From assembly GCA_905234665.1 (NCBI GenBank), contig CAJOIV010000021.1, forward strand, positions 1 to 64,000: a DNA stretch of 64,000 nt, written 5' to 3'. Numbering within the stretch: the first letter of the stretch is position 1; each line of letters starts with the position of its first letter. The notes below the pieces were generated by a model, which was not told the origin of the DNA, did no database searches, and worked only from the letters and a program-made list of their open reading frames with translations. Source of the stretch: an uncultured Bacteroidales bacterium. Lineage in GTDB: Bacteria; Bacteroidota; Bacteroidia; Bacteroidales; P3. The translations under genes were made by a program, and so were the position numbers. Positions 41,864-50,327 of this stretch are shown piece after piece.

Positions 41864-43336
41864 TTACCTCGAATAGTTCGGGGCCTCGCGGGTGATGGCG
41901 ATGTCGTGGGGATGGCTCTCGGTGCGGCCTGCGTCGGTGATGCGGATAAACTTGGCCTTCTGCAGCGCCTCGATATCCTTCGAGCCCGTGTAGCCCATGC
42001 CGGCCTTGAGTCCGCCGACCATCTGGTAGAGGATCTCGCTGAGGGTGCCTTTGTAGGGCACGCGGCCCACAACGCCTTCGGGGACGAGTTTCTTGGCGTC
42101 GGTCTCCTTCTCCTGGAAGTAGCGGTCCTTGCTGCCCGCCTGCATGGCTTCGAGCGAACCCATACCCCTGTACGACTTGAACTTGCGGCCTTCGTAGATG
42201 ATGGTCTCGCCCGGGGCCTCGTCGGTGCCGGCCACCAGAGATCCGACCATGACGGTGCTGGCGCCTGCCGCCAGGGCCTTGACGATGTCGCCGCTGTAGC
42301 GGATACCGCCGTCGGCGATGATGGGGACGTCGTAACCCTTTTGTTTCAAAGCGCCTACACACTCGCAGATAGCCGTCAGCTGCGGCACACCGATACCTGC
42401 CACGATACGGGTGGAGCAGATGCTGCCGGGTCCGATACCCACCTTGATGGCGTCAGCACCAGCCTCGGCCAGCATGATGGCGGCCTCGCCGGTGGCAATA
42501 TTGCCCACCACCACGTCGATGTCGGGATATTTGGCCTTCACCGACTTGAGAGCCTTGACCACATTGGCGCTGTGGCCATGGGCGGTGTCGATGACGAGGG
42601 CGTCGGCGCCGGCTGCCACGAGGGCGTCGACACGCTGCATCATGTCGGGCGTGATGCCCACTCCGGCGGCCACGCAGAGGCGGCCGTTGCTGTCCTTGCA
42701 GGCCAGGGGGCGCTCCTTGGTCTTCATGATGTCGCGGTAGGTGATGAGGCCCATGAACTGGCCTTTCTCGTTGACCACGGGCAGTTTCTCGATTTTGTGC
42801 TGCTGCAGGATGTCGGTGGCCTCGGCGAAGGTGGTGCCCACATGGGTGGTGATGAGCTTGGTAATCATGATTTCCGACAGCGGACGCTCCATGTTGCGCT
42901 CGAAGCGCAGATCGCGGTTGGTCACCATGCCGATGAGCATCCTGTTCTCGTCGACGATGGGGATGCCGCCGATGCCGTATTCATTCATCAGGCGCAGGGC
43001 GTCTTTCACGAGGGCGTCCTTGGTGAGTGTCACGGGGTCGACAATCATGCCGTTCTCGGCACGCTTCACCTTGCGCACCTCATTGGCCTGGCGCTCGATA
43101 CTCATGTTCTTGTGCAATACGCCGATACCACCTTCCTGGGCCATGCCGATGGCCATGGCTGCCTCGGTGACGGTGTCCATGGCGGCCGACACCAGCGGCA
43201 TGTTCAACTTGATGTGGCGCGAGAAGCGGGAGGCCACGGTAACCTGGCTGGGGATAATCTCGGAATAGGAAGGGACGAGCAGCACGTCGTCGTAAGTAAG
43301 GCCTTCGCCAATGAATTTTGTGGTATCTGTGTACAT
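41864..43336 (-). CDS. guaB: IMP dehydrogenase
   Basis: The protein has 490 residues from the ATG at 43336. The catalytic loop is [11 protein letters not shown] with C307, and two CBS domains lie at about 95-205 ([40 protein letters not shown]). [29 protein letters not shown] and the flap [20 protein letters not shown] are present. It oxidises IMP to XMP with NAD+, the first committed step to GMP. The promoter -7 box lies at 43370-43377. It heads a minus-strand run into the isomerase genes. Confidence 0.97.
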   Translation of the reverse strand: MYTDTTKFIGEGLTYDDVLLVPSYSEIIPSQVTVASRFSRHIKLNMPLVSAAMDTVTEAAMAIGMAQEGGIGVLHKNMSIERQANEVRKVKRAENGMIVDPVTLTKDALVKDALRLMNEYGIGGIPIVDENRMLIGMVTNRDLRFERNMERPLSEIMITKLITTHVGTTFAEATDILQQHKIEKLPVVNEKGQFMGLITYRDIMKTKERPLACKDSNGRLCVAAGVGITPDMMQRVDALVAAGADALVIDTAHGHSANVVKALKSVKAKYPDIDVVVGNIATGEAAIMLAEAGADAIKVGIGPGSICSTRIVAGIGVPQLTAICECVGALKQKGYDVPIIADGGIRYSGDIVKALAAGASTVMVGSLVAGTDEAPGETIIYEGRKFKSYRGMGSLEAMQAGSKDRYFQEKETDAKKLVPEGVVGRVPYKGTLSEILYQMVGGLKAGMGYTGSKDIEALQKAKFIRITDAGRTESHPHDIAITREAPNYSR

Positions 43337-43369
43337 AGCTTTGAGTGTTTTTTGTCTTGAAAAATTGTG

Positions 43370-43377
43370 CAAAGATA
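43370..43377 (-). promoter_or_regulatory. -7 box of the guaB promoter
   Basis: Read on the minus strand, TATCTTTG matches TAnnTTTG, followed by CACAATTTTTC. It lies 34 bases ahead of the guaB ATG. No good TTTG is seen at the -33 position. Confidence 0.6.
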
Positions 43378-43664
43378 CGAAGAATTTCCGACATAATATA
43401 TAAAATCCTGCCCACACGTGAAAAATTAAGGTTTCAACAGCTGGCCAGAACCTGCGCAAACACCATGTTCCATGACACTTGCGCCCCTTCCGGCAATCAC
43501 GCCGGAGGAGTCCCTTCCCTCACCCGCCGCCCGTCGTTTCCGCCCCTTGGAGCCTCCGTTTCCCGTCCACGCGGCCTCCTCCAGCGCGCCGGTCCCGCGC
43601 CGTCCTTTCGCCTCTCCTTCGCCACGGCCTCGGAGCAGCCTGTGTTGTTCGCCGTTTTATCGCC

Positions 43665-43730
43665 GTTTGTTCTTCGATTGTTCTTCGTTTACAAAACGGA
43701 ATACAATCGAAGAACAATCGAAGAACAAAC
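43665..43730. repeat. 23-base perfect inverted repeat built from TTCTTCG units (copy B)
   Basis: Arms 43665-43687 and 43708-43730 are perfect complements over 23 bases with a 20-base loop. GTGTTGTTC (43642-43650) and GAACAACAC (43734-43742) extend the pairing after a gap. The core shares the word ATTGTTCTTCG and the flank GGGCGCGGCGA with copy A at 2726-2788. It too sits between divergent promoters. Confidence 0.85.
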
Positions 43731-43851
43731 GAAGAACAACACAGGGCGCGGCGAAGGAGCGGCAAGGCCGGGGCAAAGGCACGGAGACGGCCCGCCGGAG
43801 AAAAAGCGCGACTTTTTCGCGGCGTTTTCCTACCATATTAAAAAAAAGTCG

Positions 43852-43859
43852 TATCTTTG
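43852..43859 (+). promoter_or_regulatory. -7 box ahead of the thioredoxin-like lipoprotein gene
   Basis: TATCTTTG matches TAnnTTTG and lies 28 bases before the ATG at 43888. A TTTT run at 43825-43828 is the nearest -33-like element, with a somewhat long 23-base spacer. Confidence 0.6.
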
Positions 43860-43887
43860 CACCTCGGAAATAAAACATCAAAACAAC

Positions 43888-45012
43888 ATGAGAAAGAATA
43901 TCCTCCTGTTACTCACCACAGTAGCAATGTCGGTTTTATTTGCCGGCTGCGCCAACAAAAAAGCCTACACCATCAACGGGCAAATCAGCGCGCCCGAATT
44001 CGACGGACTGACTGTCTACCTCACAGCCCTCGAAAACGAAGAGTTCATTGACTCGGCCGTGGTTGCCGACGGCCGGTTCACCATCAAAGGCGAGACCGAG
44101 ACACCCCGCATGGCCGTCCTCACGGCCAGCGACCCCGAGAAGGGCATCGGATGCCAGAGTATCTTCGTGCTCGAACACGGCAAGATAGCCATCGACCTCA
44201 TCACCGACTCGCTCAGCGGCACCCCCCTCAACGACCAACTGTACAACACCATCACCGTCAACGACGAGATGGCGCAGTACCGCCAACAGATGGAGGAATA
44301 CTACCGCCAGTATGTCGCCGCCGAGACCCCCGAAGCCCGCAAGGCCGCCGAGGCCAACTACGACCAGACCGAGGCCAAGGCCAAAGCCCTCACGGTGGAG
44401 CTGTCACGCCAGATGTACACCAATAACCAGGACAACGTGCTGGGCGCATACGCCTTGCACATGATGGTGGAGAACGACGGCATCACCTTCGACAGCCTCG
44501 ACGCCCTCCTCGCCAAAGCAGCCCCGGCCATCGCCGAATACGCTCCCCTGCGCGAGGCCCGCACCCGCCTCTTCCACCTCGACAATACCTCGGTCGGCAA
44601 GAAATACTCCGACCTCCAAGGCATCAACTTCGCCACAGGCAAGAAGACCAACCTCAGCAACATGATCAGCGGCAAGCAGATTACCCTGCTTGACTTCTGG
44701 GCCTCGTGGTGCGGCCCCTGCCGCCGCGAGATCAGCGAGAACCTCGTGCCCCTCTACGCCAAGTATAAAGACAAGGGTCTCAACATCATCGGCATCGACG
44801 TGAACGACGACATCAAGAAGCACAAAGCCGCCGTGGACGACCTGGGCATCGCCTACCCCCAGTTCATCGACACCACCAGCAATGCCGTCAGCACCTATGC
44901 CGTGCAGGGCATCCCGCAGATTATGCTCCTCGACAAGGAGGGCACCATCCTGGCCCGCGACCTGCGCGGCACAGCCATCGAGGAAGCCATCGTCGAAGCC
45001 CTCAAGAAATAA
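43888..45012 (+). CDS. TlpA/ResA-like thioredoxin lipoprotein with DUF4369 domain
   Basis: The protein has 374 residues from the ATG at 43888; longer readings in frame cross the intergenic palindrome. The lipobox is SVLFAGC-21. Residues ~28-130 look like DUF4369 (YTINGQISAPEFDGLTVYLT, FIDSAVVADGRFTIKGETET). A helical middle follows, then a TlpA/ResA thioredoxin fold with WASWCGPCRREI (C275, C278) and the cis-proline VQGIPQIMLLD. It probably reduces disulfides in the periplasm. It lies 30 bases ahead of an exported cysteine peptidase, whose active-site thiol it might maintain; that link is inference. Confidence 0.92.
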   Translation: MRKNILLLLTTVAMSVLFAGCANKKAYTINGQISAPEFDGLTVYLTALENEEFIDSAVVADGRFTIKGETETPRMAVLTASDPEKGIGCQSIFVLEHGKIAIDLITDSLSGTPLNDQLYNTITVNDEMAQYRQQMEEYYRQYVAAETPEARKAAEANYDQTEAKAKALTVELSRQMYTNNQDNVLGAYALHMMVENDGITFDSLDALLAKAAPAIAEYAPLREARTRLFHLDNTSVGKKYSDLQGINFATGKKTNLSNMISGKQITLLDFWASWCGPCRREISENLVPLYAKYKDKGLNIIGIDVNDDIKKHKAAVDDLGIAYPQFIDTTSNAVSTYAVQGIPQIMLLDKEGTILARDLRGTAIEEAIVEALKK

Positions 45013-45042
45013 CCAATACAACGATTAACAGACACCTCAGAT

Positions 45043-46470
45043 ATGAAAAGAACATTCGCCGCAGCCCTTTTGGCATTCAGCCTCTTCATGCTGCCCTCCG
45101 CCACTCAGGCACAGAAAAAGAACGCCCCCGCCCCCACCGGCGGCATCACCCCCGAGATGATGCAGACCATCAAGCAGTCCTACGGCACGTCGGCCTCCGA
45201 CAAGGCCCTGCGCAACATCATGGTGAACAACAGCCCCGCCAAGATGGCCATGAACTACGAGAACGCCGCCAAACTGAACACCCACTTCTCGCACCGCGTC
45301 GAGAGCAGGGCCGTCACCGACCAGAAGTCCAGCGGCCGCTGCTGGATGTTCACAGGCATGAACGTGCTCCGCAACAAGGCCATCCGCCAGCACCACCTGC
45401 CCGCCGACTTCCAGTTCTCGCAGGCCTACACCTTCTTCTACGACCAGTTGGAGAAGAGCAACCTCTTCCTTCAGGCCATCATCGACACCTACAAGCTCCC
45501 CATGGAGAGCCAGGAGGTGGAATGGCTGTTCAAGAACCCCCTGAGCGACGGCGGCCAGTTCACCGGCATCGCCAACCTGGTGGAGAAATACGGCCTCGTG
45601 CCCGCCGACGTGATGCCCGAGACCTTCAACACCAACAACACCTCCTCCATCAGCGGTCTCATCAAGCTCAAGCTGCGCGAGGACGGCCTCGAGCTGCGCC
45701 AGATGGCCGCCCAGAAGGGCATGACTCCCGCCAAACTCAACACCCGCAAGACCGAGATGCTCGCCACCATCTACCGCATGCTGGCACTCACCATGGGCGA
45801 GCCTCCCGCCGAGTTCACATGGAACCAGACCAACGCCAAGGGCGAGATTGTCTCGACCGACACCTTCACCCCCATGTCGTTCTACGAGAAATTTGCCAAG
45901 GTCGACTTCTCGAAGTACTACATGATTATGAACGACCCCACCAGGGAGTACCACAAGGTGTATGAAATCCAGTACGACCGCCACGTCTACGACGGCCAGA
46001 ACTGGCGCTACCTCAACCTGCCCATGGAGGAAATCGCCCCCATGTGCATCGCCTCCATCAAGGACAGCACCATGATGTACTTCTCGTGCGACGTGGCCAA
46101 GTTCCTCGACCGCGACAAGGGCCTGATGGACATGAACAACTACGACTACGCCTCGCTCATGGGTACCGAATTCGGCATGAACAAAGAGCAGCGCGTGCGC
46201 ACCTTCGCCAGCGGCAGCAGCCACGCCATGACCCTCTGCGCCGTCGACCTCGACAAGGACGGCAAACCCCTCAAATGGATGGTTGAGAACAGCTGGGGCA
46301 GCAGCTACGGCTGGCAGGGCTTCCTCATCATGACCAACGACTGGTTCAACGAGTACATGTTCCGCGTGGTGCTGGAAGAGAAATACATCCCCGCCGACAT
46401 CCGCGCCATGCTCGACCAGAAACCCGTCATGCTCCCTGCCTGGGACCCCATGTTCGCACCCGAAGAATAG
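45043..46470 (+). CDS. Exported C1-family (bleomycin hydrolase/PepC-like) peptidase
   Basis: The protein has 475 residues. It has a signal peptide (TFAAALLAFSLFMLPSATQA). The papain-like triad is visible: Q94 and C100 in VTDQKSSGRCWMFTGMNVLR, the histidine in SGSSHAMTLCAVDL, and the asparagine in VENSWGSSYGWQGF. The arrangement, with GGQFTGIANLVEKYGLVPA and PMSFYEKFAKVDFSKYYMIM, is that of the C1B bleomycin-hydrolase/aminopeptidase C group, which is usually cytosolic and hexameric; here it is secreted to the periplasm. It would trim peptides. Confidence 0.92.
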   Translation: MKRTFAAALLAFSLFMLPSATQAQKKNAPAPTGGITPEMMQTIKQSYGTSASDKALRNIMVNNSPAKMAMNYENAAKLNTHFSHRVESRAVTDQKSSGRCWMFTGMNVLRNKAIRQHHLPADFQFSQAYTFFYDQLEKSNLFLQAIIDTYKLPMESQEVEWLFKNPLSDGGQFTGIANLVEKYGLVPADVMPETFNTNNTSSISGLIKLKLREDGLELRQMAAQKGMTPAKLNTRKTEMLATIYRMLALTMGEPPAEFTWNQTNAKGEIVSTDTFTPMSFYEKFAKVDFSKYYMIMNDPTREYHKVYEIQYDRHVYDGQNWRYLNLPMEEIAPMCIASIKDSTMMYFSCDVAKFLDRDKGLMDMNNYDYASLMGTEFGMNKEQRVRTFASGSSHAMTLCAVDLDKDGKPLKWMVENSWGSSYGWQGFLIMTNDWFNEYMFRVVLEEKYIPADIRAMLDQKPVMLPAWDPMFAPEE

Positions 46471-46502
46471 AATAAACAACAGAAATCAAAACATTTAACA
46501 CC

Positions 46503-47204
46503 ATGAAGAAGATAACACTCATTGCATTGTTCATCGGCCTCGGTCTCGCCGCCGCGGCACAGGAATTCACCGTCTATGGCGAAGGTATCATGCCCACGGG
46601 CCGCTACGGCAAAAGCGCCATCGCCACCCAAGGACGCGAATATCACCCCATCAGCGCCATCACCGACACCAACAATGCCCTTGGCGGCGCCACCTACGGC
46701 TGGGGCGCCGGATTCCAGATGGCATTCCCCATGGCCAACAAATACTGCGACCTCCTTGTCGATGCAGGCTTCCGCATGAACTGGGTGGACTCCAAAATCC
46801 AGACCTACTTCAACGACTACGCCCGCAACAATCACACCGAAGGCCTCACCAGCGCTCCCCACTACTACAATATCCCCATGATGGTGGGCCCGCGCTTCAA
46901 CATCGACCCCATCGAGAACCTGGGATTCTACCTCAACCTGATGGTGGGTCTTAACATCCGCATCATCTCCGACGCCATCTACGACATCAACTACTTCTAC
47001 GACTACTACAGCGCCTGCACCCTCGGCCTGCGCGCCGCAGCGGGTATCGTCCTCTTCGAGCACCTGCGCCTGGAGGCCAACTGGAGCTGGCTGGGCAACG
47101 ACCCCGTGGAGGCCAGCGTGTACGACGGCACCTTCCACGCCCGCGGCATCCTCGGCAACATGGAGACCATGCACTTCGGCGTCCGTCTCGGCTGGACCTT
47201 CTAA
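46503..47204 (+). CDS. Predicted small outer-membrane beta-barrel
   Basis: The protein has 233 residues. It has a signal peptide (MKKITLIALFIGLGLAAAAQ), then alternating amphipathic strands (TYGWGAGFQMAFPMANKYCD, YYNIPMMVGPRFNI, LGLRAAAGIVLFEHLRLEAN) and a terminal aromatic, MHFGVRLGWTF, the usual outer-membrane insertion signal. I recognise no named family. It sits between two exported C1 peptidases with gaps of 32 and 51 bases, so the three are probably co-expressed; a role in peptide uptake or peptidase anchoring would be speculative. Confidence 0.75.
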   Translation: MKKITLIALFIGLGLAAAAQEFTVYGEGIMPTGRYGKSAIATQGREYHPISAITDTNNALGGATYGWGAGFQMAFPMANKYCDLLVDAGFRMNWVDSKIQTYFNDYARNNHTEGLTSAPHYYNIPMMVGPRFNIDPIENLGFYLNLMVGLNIRIISDAIYDINYFYDYYSACTLGLRAAAGIVLFEHLRLEANWSWLGNDPVEASVYDGTFHARGILGNMETMHFGVRLGWTF

Positions 47205-47255
47205 CCCCGAACGTGGAGAATAAAAGTTAGACAATAATACAAACACAACTATCCA

Positions 47256-48482
47256 ATGAAAAAGATTTTCGCTATCCTCGGCGCATTTGCCATCTGCGCC
47301 GCCGCTATGGCCCAGGAGCCTAAGCAAGAAGAACAGAAAGAAGACGAGGGCTACAAGTTCACCGTCGTGAAGGAACTGCCCGTGACCTCCGTCAAGAACC
47401 AGCACCGCGCCGGCACCTGCTGGTGCTACAGCGGCCTGGCCTACATCGAGGCCGAACTGCTCCGCATGAACAAGGGCGAGTACGACTTCAGCGAGATGTA
47501 CATCGTCGAGAACACCTACAACGACCGCGCCATGGCCGCCATCCGCACCAGCGGCGACGTGAGCTTCAGCCAGGGCGGCTCGTTCTACGATGTGCTCTAC
47601 GGCATGAAGACCTTCGGCCTCGTGCCCGAAGAGGAGATGCGTCCCGGCGTCATGTACGGCGACACCCTCTCCGACCACAGCGAGCTCAGCGCCGTGACCA
47701 ACGCCATGGTCAAGGCCATCGCCAAAGGCGAACTGAAGAAACTCCAGACCAGCCCCGACGGCCAGCTGCTTTGCATGAAGGCCATCCGCGCCGCCCACGC
47801 CATCTACCTCGGCGAGATGCCCGAAAAGTTCAACTACAAGGGCCGCGAGTTCACCCCGAAGAGCTTCTATGAGAGCCTCGGCCTCAACCCCGACGACTAT
47901 GTGAGCATCACCTCCTACACCCACCATCCCTTCTACGAGAAGTTCGTCCTCGAAATCCAGGACAACTGGCGCTGGGCCCAGGTCTACAACCTGCCCCTCG
48001 ACGAGATGATGCAGGTGATGGACAACGCCATCGCCAACGGCTATCCCATCGCCTGGGGCAGCGACGTCAGCGAGCAGGGATTCCGCATGGGCACCCGCAA
48101 GGGTTTCTGCGTGCTCCCCGCCACCGAGGTGAGCGCCTCCATGGGTAGCGACATGGCCCACTGGACCGGCATGAAAGCCAAGGACATCCAGGACGAGGCC
48201 GGCAAGCACCCCACCCCCCAGCGCTGGGTCACCCAGGAAGAACGCCAGATGGCCTACGACAACCGCGAGACCACTGACGACCACGGCATGCTGATCTACG
48301 GCACCGCCAAGGACCAGATGGGCAACGAGTATTTCATGGTGAAGAACAGCTGGGGCGACTATGGCGAGTATCACGGCATGTTCTATGCCTCCAAAGCCTT
48401 CGTCCGCTACAAGACCATGAACTTCATCGTCCACAAGGACGCCCTCCCCAAGGACATCAAGAAGAAACTTGGTATCAAGTAA
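47256..48482 (+). CDS. Exported C1-family (papain-like) peptidase
   Basis: The protein has 408 residues. It has a signal peptide (IFAILGAFAICAAAMAQ). The active site is VTSVKNQHRAGTCWCYSGLA with Q49 and C55 at papain spacing, DDHGMLIYGTAKDQMGN for the histidine and MVKNSWGDYGEYHGMFYASK for the asparagine. It is a paralogue of the peptidase at 45043 (same EEMRPGVMYGD and FYEKFVLEIQDNWRW style blocks) but shorter. Both would act on peptides in the periplasm. It ends a three-gene set; hairpin-forming repeats follow. Confidence 0.92.
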   Translation: MKKIFAILGAFAICAAAMAQEPKQEEQKEDEGYKFTVVKELPVTSVKNQHRAGTCWCYSGLAYIEAELLRMNKGEYDFSEMYIVENTYNDRAMAAIRTSGDVSFSQGGSFYDVLYGMKTFGLVPEEEMRPGVMYGDTLSDHSELSAVTNAMVKAIAKGELKKLQTSPDGQLLCMKAIRAAHAIYLGEMPEKFNYKGREFTPKSFYESLGLNPDDYVSITSYTHHPFYEKFVLEIQDNWRWAQVYNLPLDEMMQVMDNAIANGYPIAWGSDVSEQGFRMGTRKGFCVLPATEVSASMGSDMAHWTGMKAKDIQDEAGKHPTPQRWVTQEERQMAYDNRETTDDHGMLIYGTAKDQMGNEYFMVKNSWGDYGEYHGMFYASKAFVRYKTMNFIVHKDALPKDIKKKLGIK

Positions 48483-48484
48483 TT

Positions 48485-48587
48485 GTTTGAATGTGTGAAT
48501 GTGTGAGTGGCTACCGCCTCACTTGCACATTTACACACTTACACATTAACACATTAACTCATTAACACATTAACCCATTAATACACC
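48485..48587. repeat. Hairpin followed by an ACACATTA tandem repeat
   Basis: GTGTGAG-TGGCTACCGC-CTCACTTGCAC (from about 48500) can fold after the peptidase stop and may act as a weak terminator. From 48525 to 48585 the sequence is variants of ACACATTAAC and CCATTAAT repeated about six times, running up to the next ATG. It has no coding character. Confidence 0.6.
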
Positions 48588-49118
48588 ATGAAAAGAAACA
48601 TTCTGATTATCGCAGCCCTCATGGGCAGCATCCTCTTCGCCTCCTGCGGGGCCTCGACCGAGGACAAAATCAAGCAGCAGGCCGACGAGATGTTCTCTCA
48701 GGCAGAAGCCACCGTCCAAGGTATTGACAATTTTGACGATTTCTTCAACTTCATCGACGAGCTGACAGAGAAGAAACAGGGATTCATCAAGGATGTTGTC
48801 GCTCCCTCCTATGCCATCGACGACTCCACCTTCAATGTCCCCGAAGAGGTCTCCAACTATTTCTACGAAAGAGCCACTGCCTACAACAAGGTGGAAGCCG
48901 AGAAATACGCCGAGCTGATTGAGCCCTACATGGCCAATCTGGAGGCTGCCCTCGATGCCGCCTACCAAGCCACCGACAAGGCTGACAGAGCGGTTCTGAC
49001 AGAGAAGGCCAAAGAGGCCTACGCAGCCATCCTGCCGTATGCCGCATACGACAACGCGCTTCCCGAACTGCAGGAGCGCTCTGTGGCCATCAACGAGAAA
49101 CTCGAAGAGCTTTTCTAA
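48588..49118 (+). CDS. Small lipoprotein of unknown function
   Basis: The protein has 176 residues. The lipobox is SILFASC (MKRNILIIAALMGSILFASC). The mature part is predicted to be almost all alpha helix (DKIKQQADEMFSQAEATVQG, YFYERATAYNKVEAEKYAEL, AALDAAYQATDKADRAVLTE). I recognise no family. It is bounded by an AT-rich repeat upstream and a strong terminator 19 bases after its stop, so it is likely transcribed alone. Confidence 0.75.
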   Translation: MKRNILIIAALMGSILFASCGASTEDKIKQQADEMFSQAEATVQGIDNFDDFFNFIDELTEKKQGFIKDVVAPSYAIDDSTFNVPEEVSNYFYERATAYNKVEAEKYAELIEPYMANLEAALDAAYQATDKADRAVLTEKAKEAYAAILPYAAYDNALPELQERSVAINEKLEELF

Positions 49119-49137
49119 GTCACACTCAGCACCGAAC

Positions 49138-49166
49138 AAAGAAGGGGACGCGAGTCCCCTTCTTTA
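49138..49166 (+). terminator. Intrinsic terminator after the small lipoprotein gene
   Basis: AAAGAAGGGGAC and GTCCCCTTCTTT form a 12-base perfect stem around GCGA (49138-49165). It lies 19 bases after the stop at 49118 and 18 before the next ATG. Confidence 0.85.
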
Positions 49167-49183
49167 CAATATCTAAAAGCAGC

Positions 49184-49687
49184 ATGAAAAAGTGTCTGTT
49201 GACATTCGTATGGGCGGCGCTGTTGATTGTTCCTTGCGCTTGCCAGAAGTCTCCTCAGGTGGAGGGGCACTACGTCTACGAGCACGCCTTCAACTATGAT
49301 ATGGAGGGCAACCATTGCGACGTGCACGAGACGGGAACCATGGACTTCTATGCCGACAGCAGTGCCCTCGATTCTGCCCGGCAGGTCTACACCGTCACCT
49401 TCGCCGATGGCGACACCGCCACCATCGTCTTCAACTACATCAGCCCCAGCCGCTGGCACCTCGACGGCAAGGACTTCCACTTTGCCGGCATCAAAGACCG
49501 CTTCCGTATGGAAGTGATTGAAGGCGAGAAGGGTCTCGACTTTGCACAGAAGATTATCGACATCTACAGCGGGAGCATTGACCACGAATACACATTCCAC
49601 ATGGACACCCTGACCGCCGACCGTCTGCAATGGAGTCTCACCTACCGTGACGGACACAGCGACACCTGGGAGTTCTTTAGACAATGA
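49184..49687 (+). CDS. Lipocalin-like lipoprotein of unknown function
   Basis: The protein has 167 residues. The lipobox is VPCAC (LTFVWAALLIVPCACQK). The mature part is a run of beta strands (GHYVYEHAFNYDMEGNHCDV, QVYTVTFADGDTATIVFNYI, DRLQWSLTYRDGHSDTWEFF), a pattern seen in small lipocalin-like domains. I do not recognise a named family. It overlaps the methyltransferase start by four bases (49684-49687), so the two are translationally coupled. Confidence 0.72.
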   Translation: MKKCLLTFVWAALLIVPCACQKSPQVEGHYVYEHAFNYDMEGNHCDVHETGTMDFYADSSALDSARQVYTVTFADGDTATIVFNYISPSRWHLDGKDFHFAGIKDRFRMEVIEGEKGLDFAQKIIDIYSGSIDHEYTFHMDTLTADRLQWSLTYRDGHSDTWEFFRQ

Positions 49688-50163
49688 GACGGCTAAAAGA
49701 AATAATAGGCTATCTGCTTGGCGGGATATTATTTGTGGGGCTGATGCCCACGGTGATGTGGCTGGCATCGGGCCTGCCGCCGATAGTGCATATCGGCGCT
49801 TTGAGAGCCTCCATCACAGGACTGCTGGTAATCGGGGGACTGACATTGAGTGTCTGGACCATTGTATACATGAAGCGGCACGGCAAGGGAAATCCAATGG
49901 ATGCCTTTGGCCACGAAGTGGCACCACGTACACAGAACCTGATGACCGACGGTCCCTACCGTCTGAACCGCAACCCCATGCTCAGCGGCACGCTGCTCTA
50001 CCTCGCAGGCATCTGCGTATGGCTGTGGACCTGGCAGGCGGCACTCGTCTGGGTGGCCTTCCTTGCCATCATGATGGTACAGGTCGTCAGCGAGGAGCAC
50101 CGCCTCCTTCGCGACTTTGGCGAGGAATACAAAACCTACTGCCACCGCACCCGCCGCTTCTGA
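49684..50163 (+). CDS. ICMT/PEMT-like membrane methyltransferase
   Basis: The protein has 159 residues with four hydrophobic segments. The C-terminal motif is that of isoprenylcysteine carboxyl methyltransferase-like proteins: TDGPYRLNRNPMLSGTLLYL, then SEEHRLLRDFGEEYKTYCHR. In eukaryotes the family methylates prenylated cysteine; bacterial members act on varied, mostly unknown small substrates or lipids using S-adenosylmethionine. It has an ATGA overlap with the lipoprotein upstream and a 164-base gap before the sialidase. Confidence 0.85.
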   Translation: MRRLKEIIGYLLGGILFVGLMPTVMWLASGLPPIVHIGALRASITGLLVIGGLTLSVWTIVYMKRHGKGNPMDAFGHEVAPRTQNLMTDGPYRLNRNPMLSGTLLYLAGICVWLWTWQAALVWVAFLAIMMVQVVSEEHRLLRDFGEEYKTYCHRTRRF

Positions 50164-50327
50164 CACCCCTGTCCACAGCCCGCATGGAAAAAGCATATTC
50201 CCACTCAGAAAGCATGACTGAAACGGAGCTCTACAAGGAACTCGGGACGTTGACAAAAAGGAGCAATCAAAGCCACACTACAATAAAAAACGACAATAGA
50301 CGTTTCTTGAGAAAGACCATCCCTCAC

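Larger units (their letters stand above)
43337..43887. other. Divergent intergenic region: promoters and palindrome copy B
   Basis: No gene is supported between guaB (minus) and the thioredoxin-like lipoprotein (plus). The two edges hold -7 boxes for each gene. The middle (about 43460-43800) is GC-rich and imperfectly self-complementary around an AT-richer palindromic core. Small ORFs crossing it on both strands mirror one another. Confidence 0.75.

Noticed and set aside
41003-43360. 785-codon plus-strand ORF across guaB and the PpiC-type gene
   Set aside because: It spans two convincing minus-strand genes and their gap, and its translation has no recognisable domain.
46305-48434. 709-codon minus-strand ORF opposite the peptidase/barrel genes
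   Set aside because: The antisense frame is rich in Val, His and Gly, typical of reverse reading of C-rich wobble codons. The plus strand has papain active sites and signal peptides.
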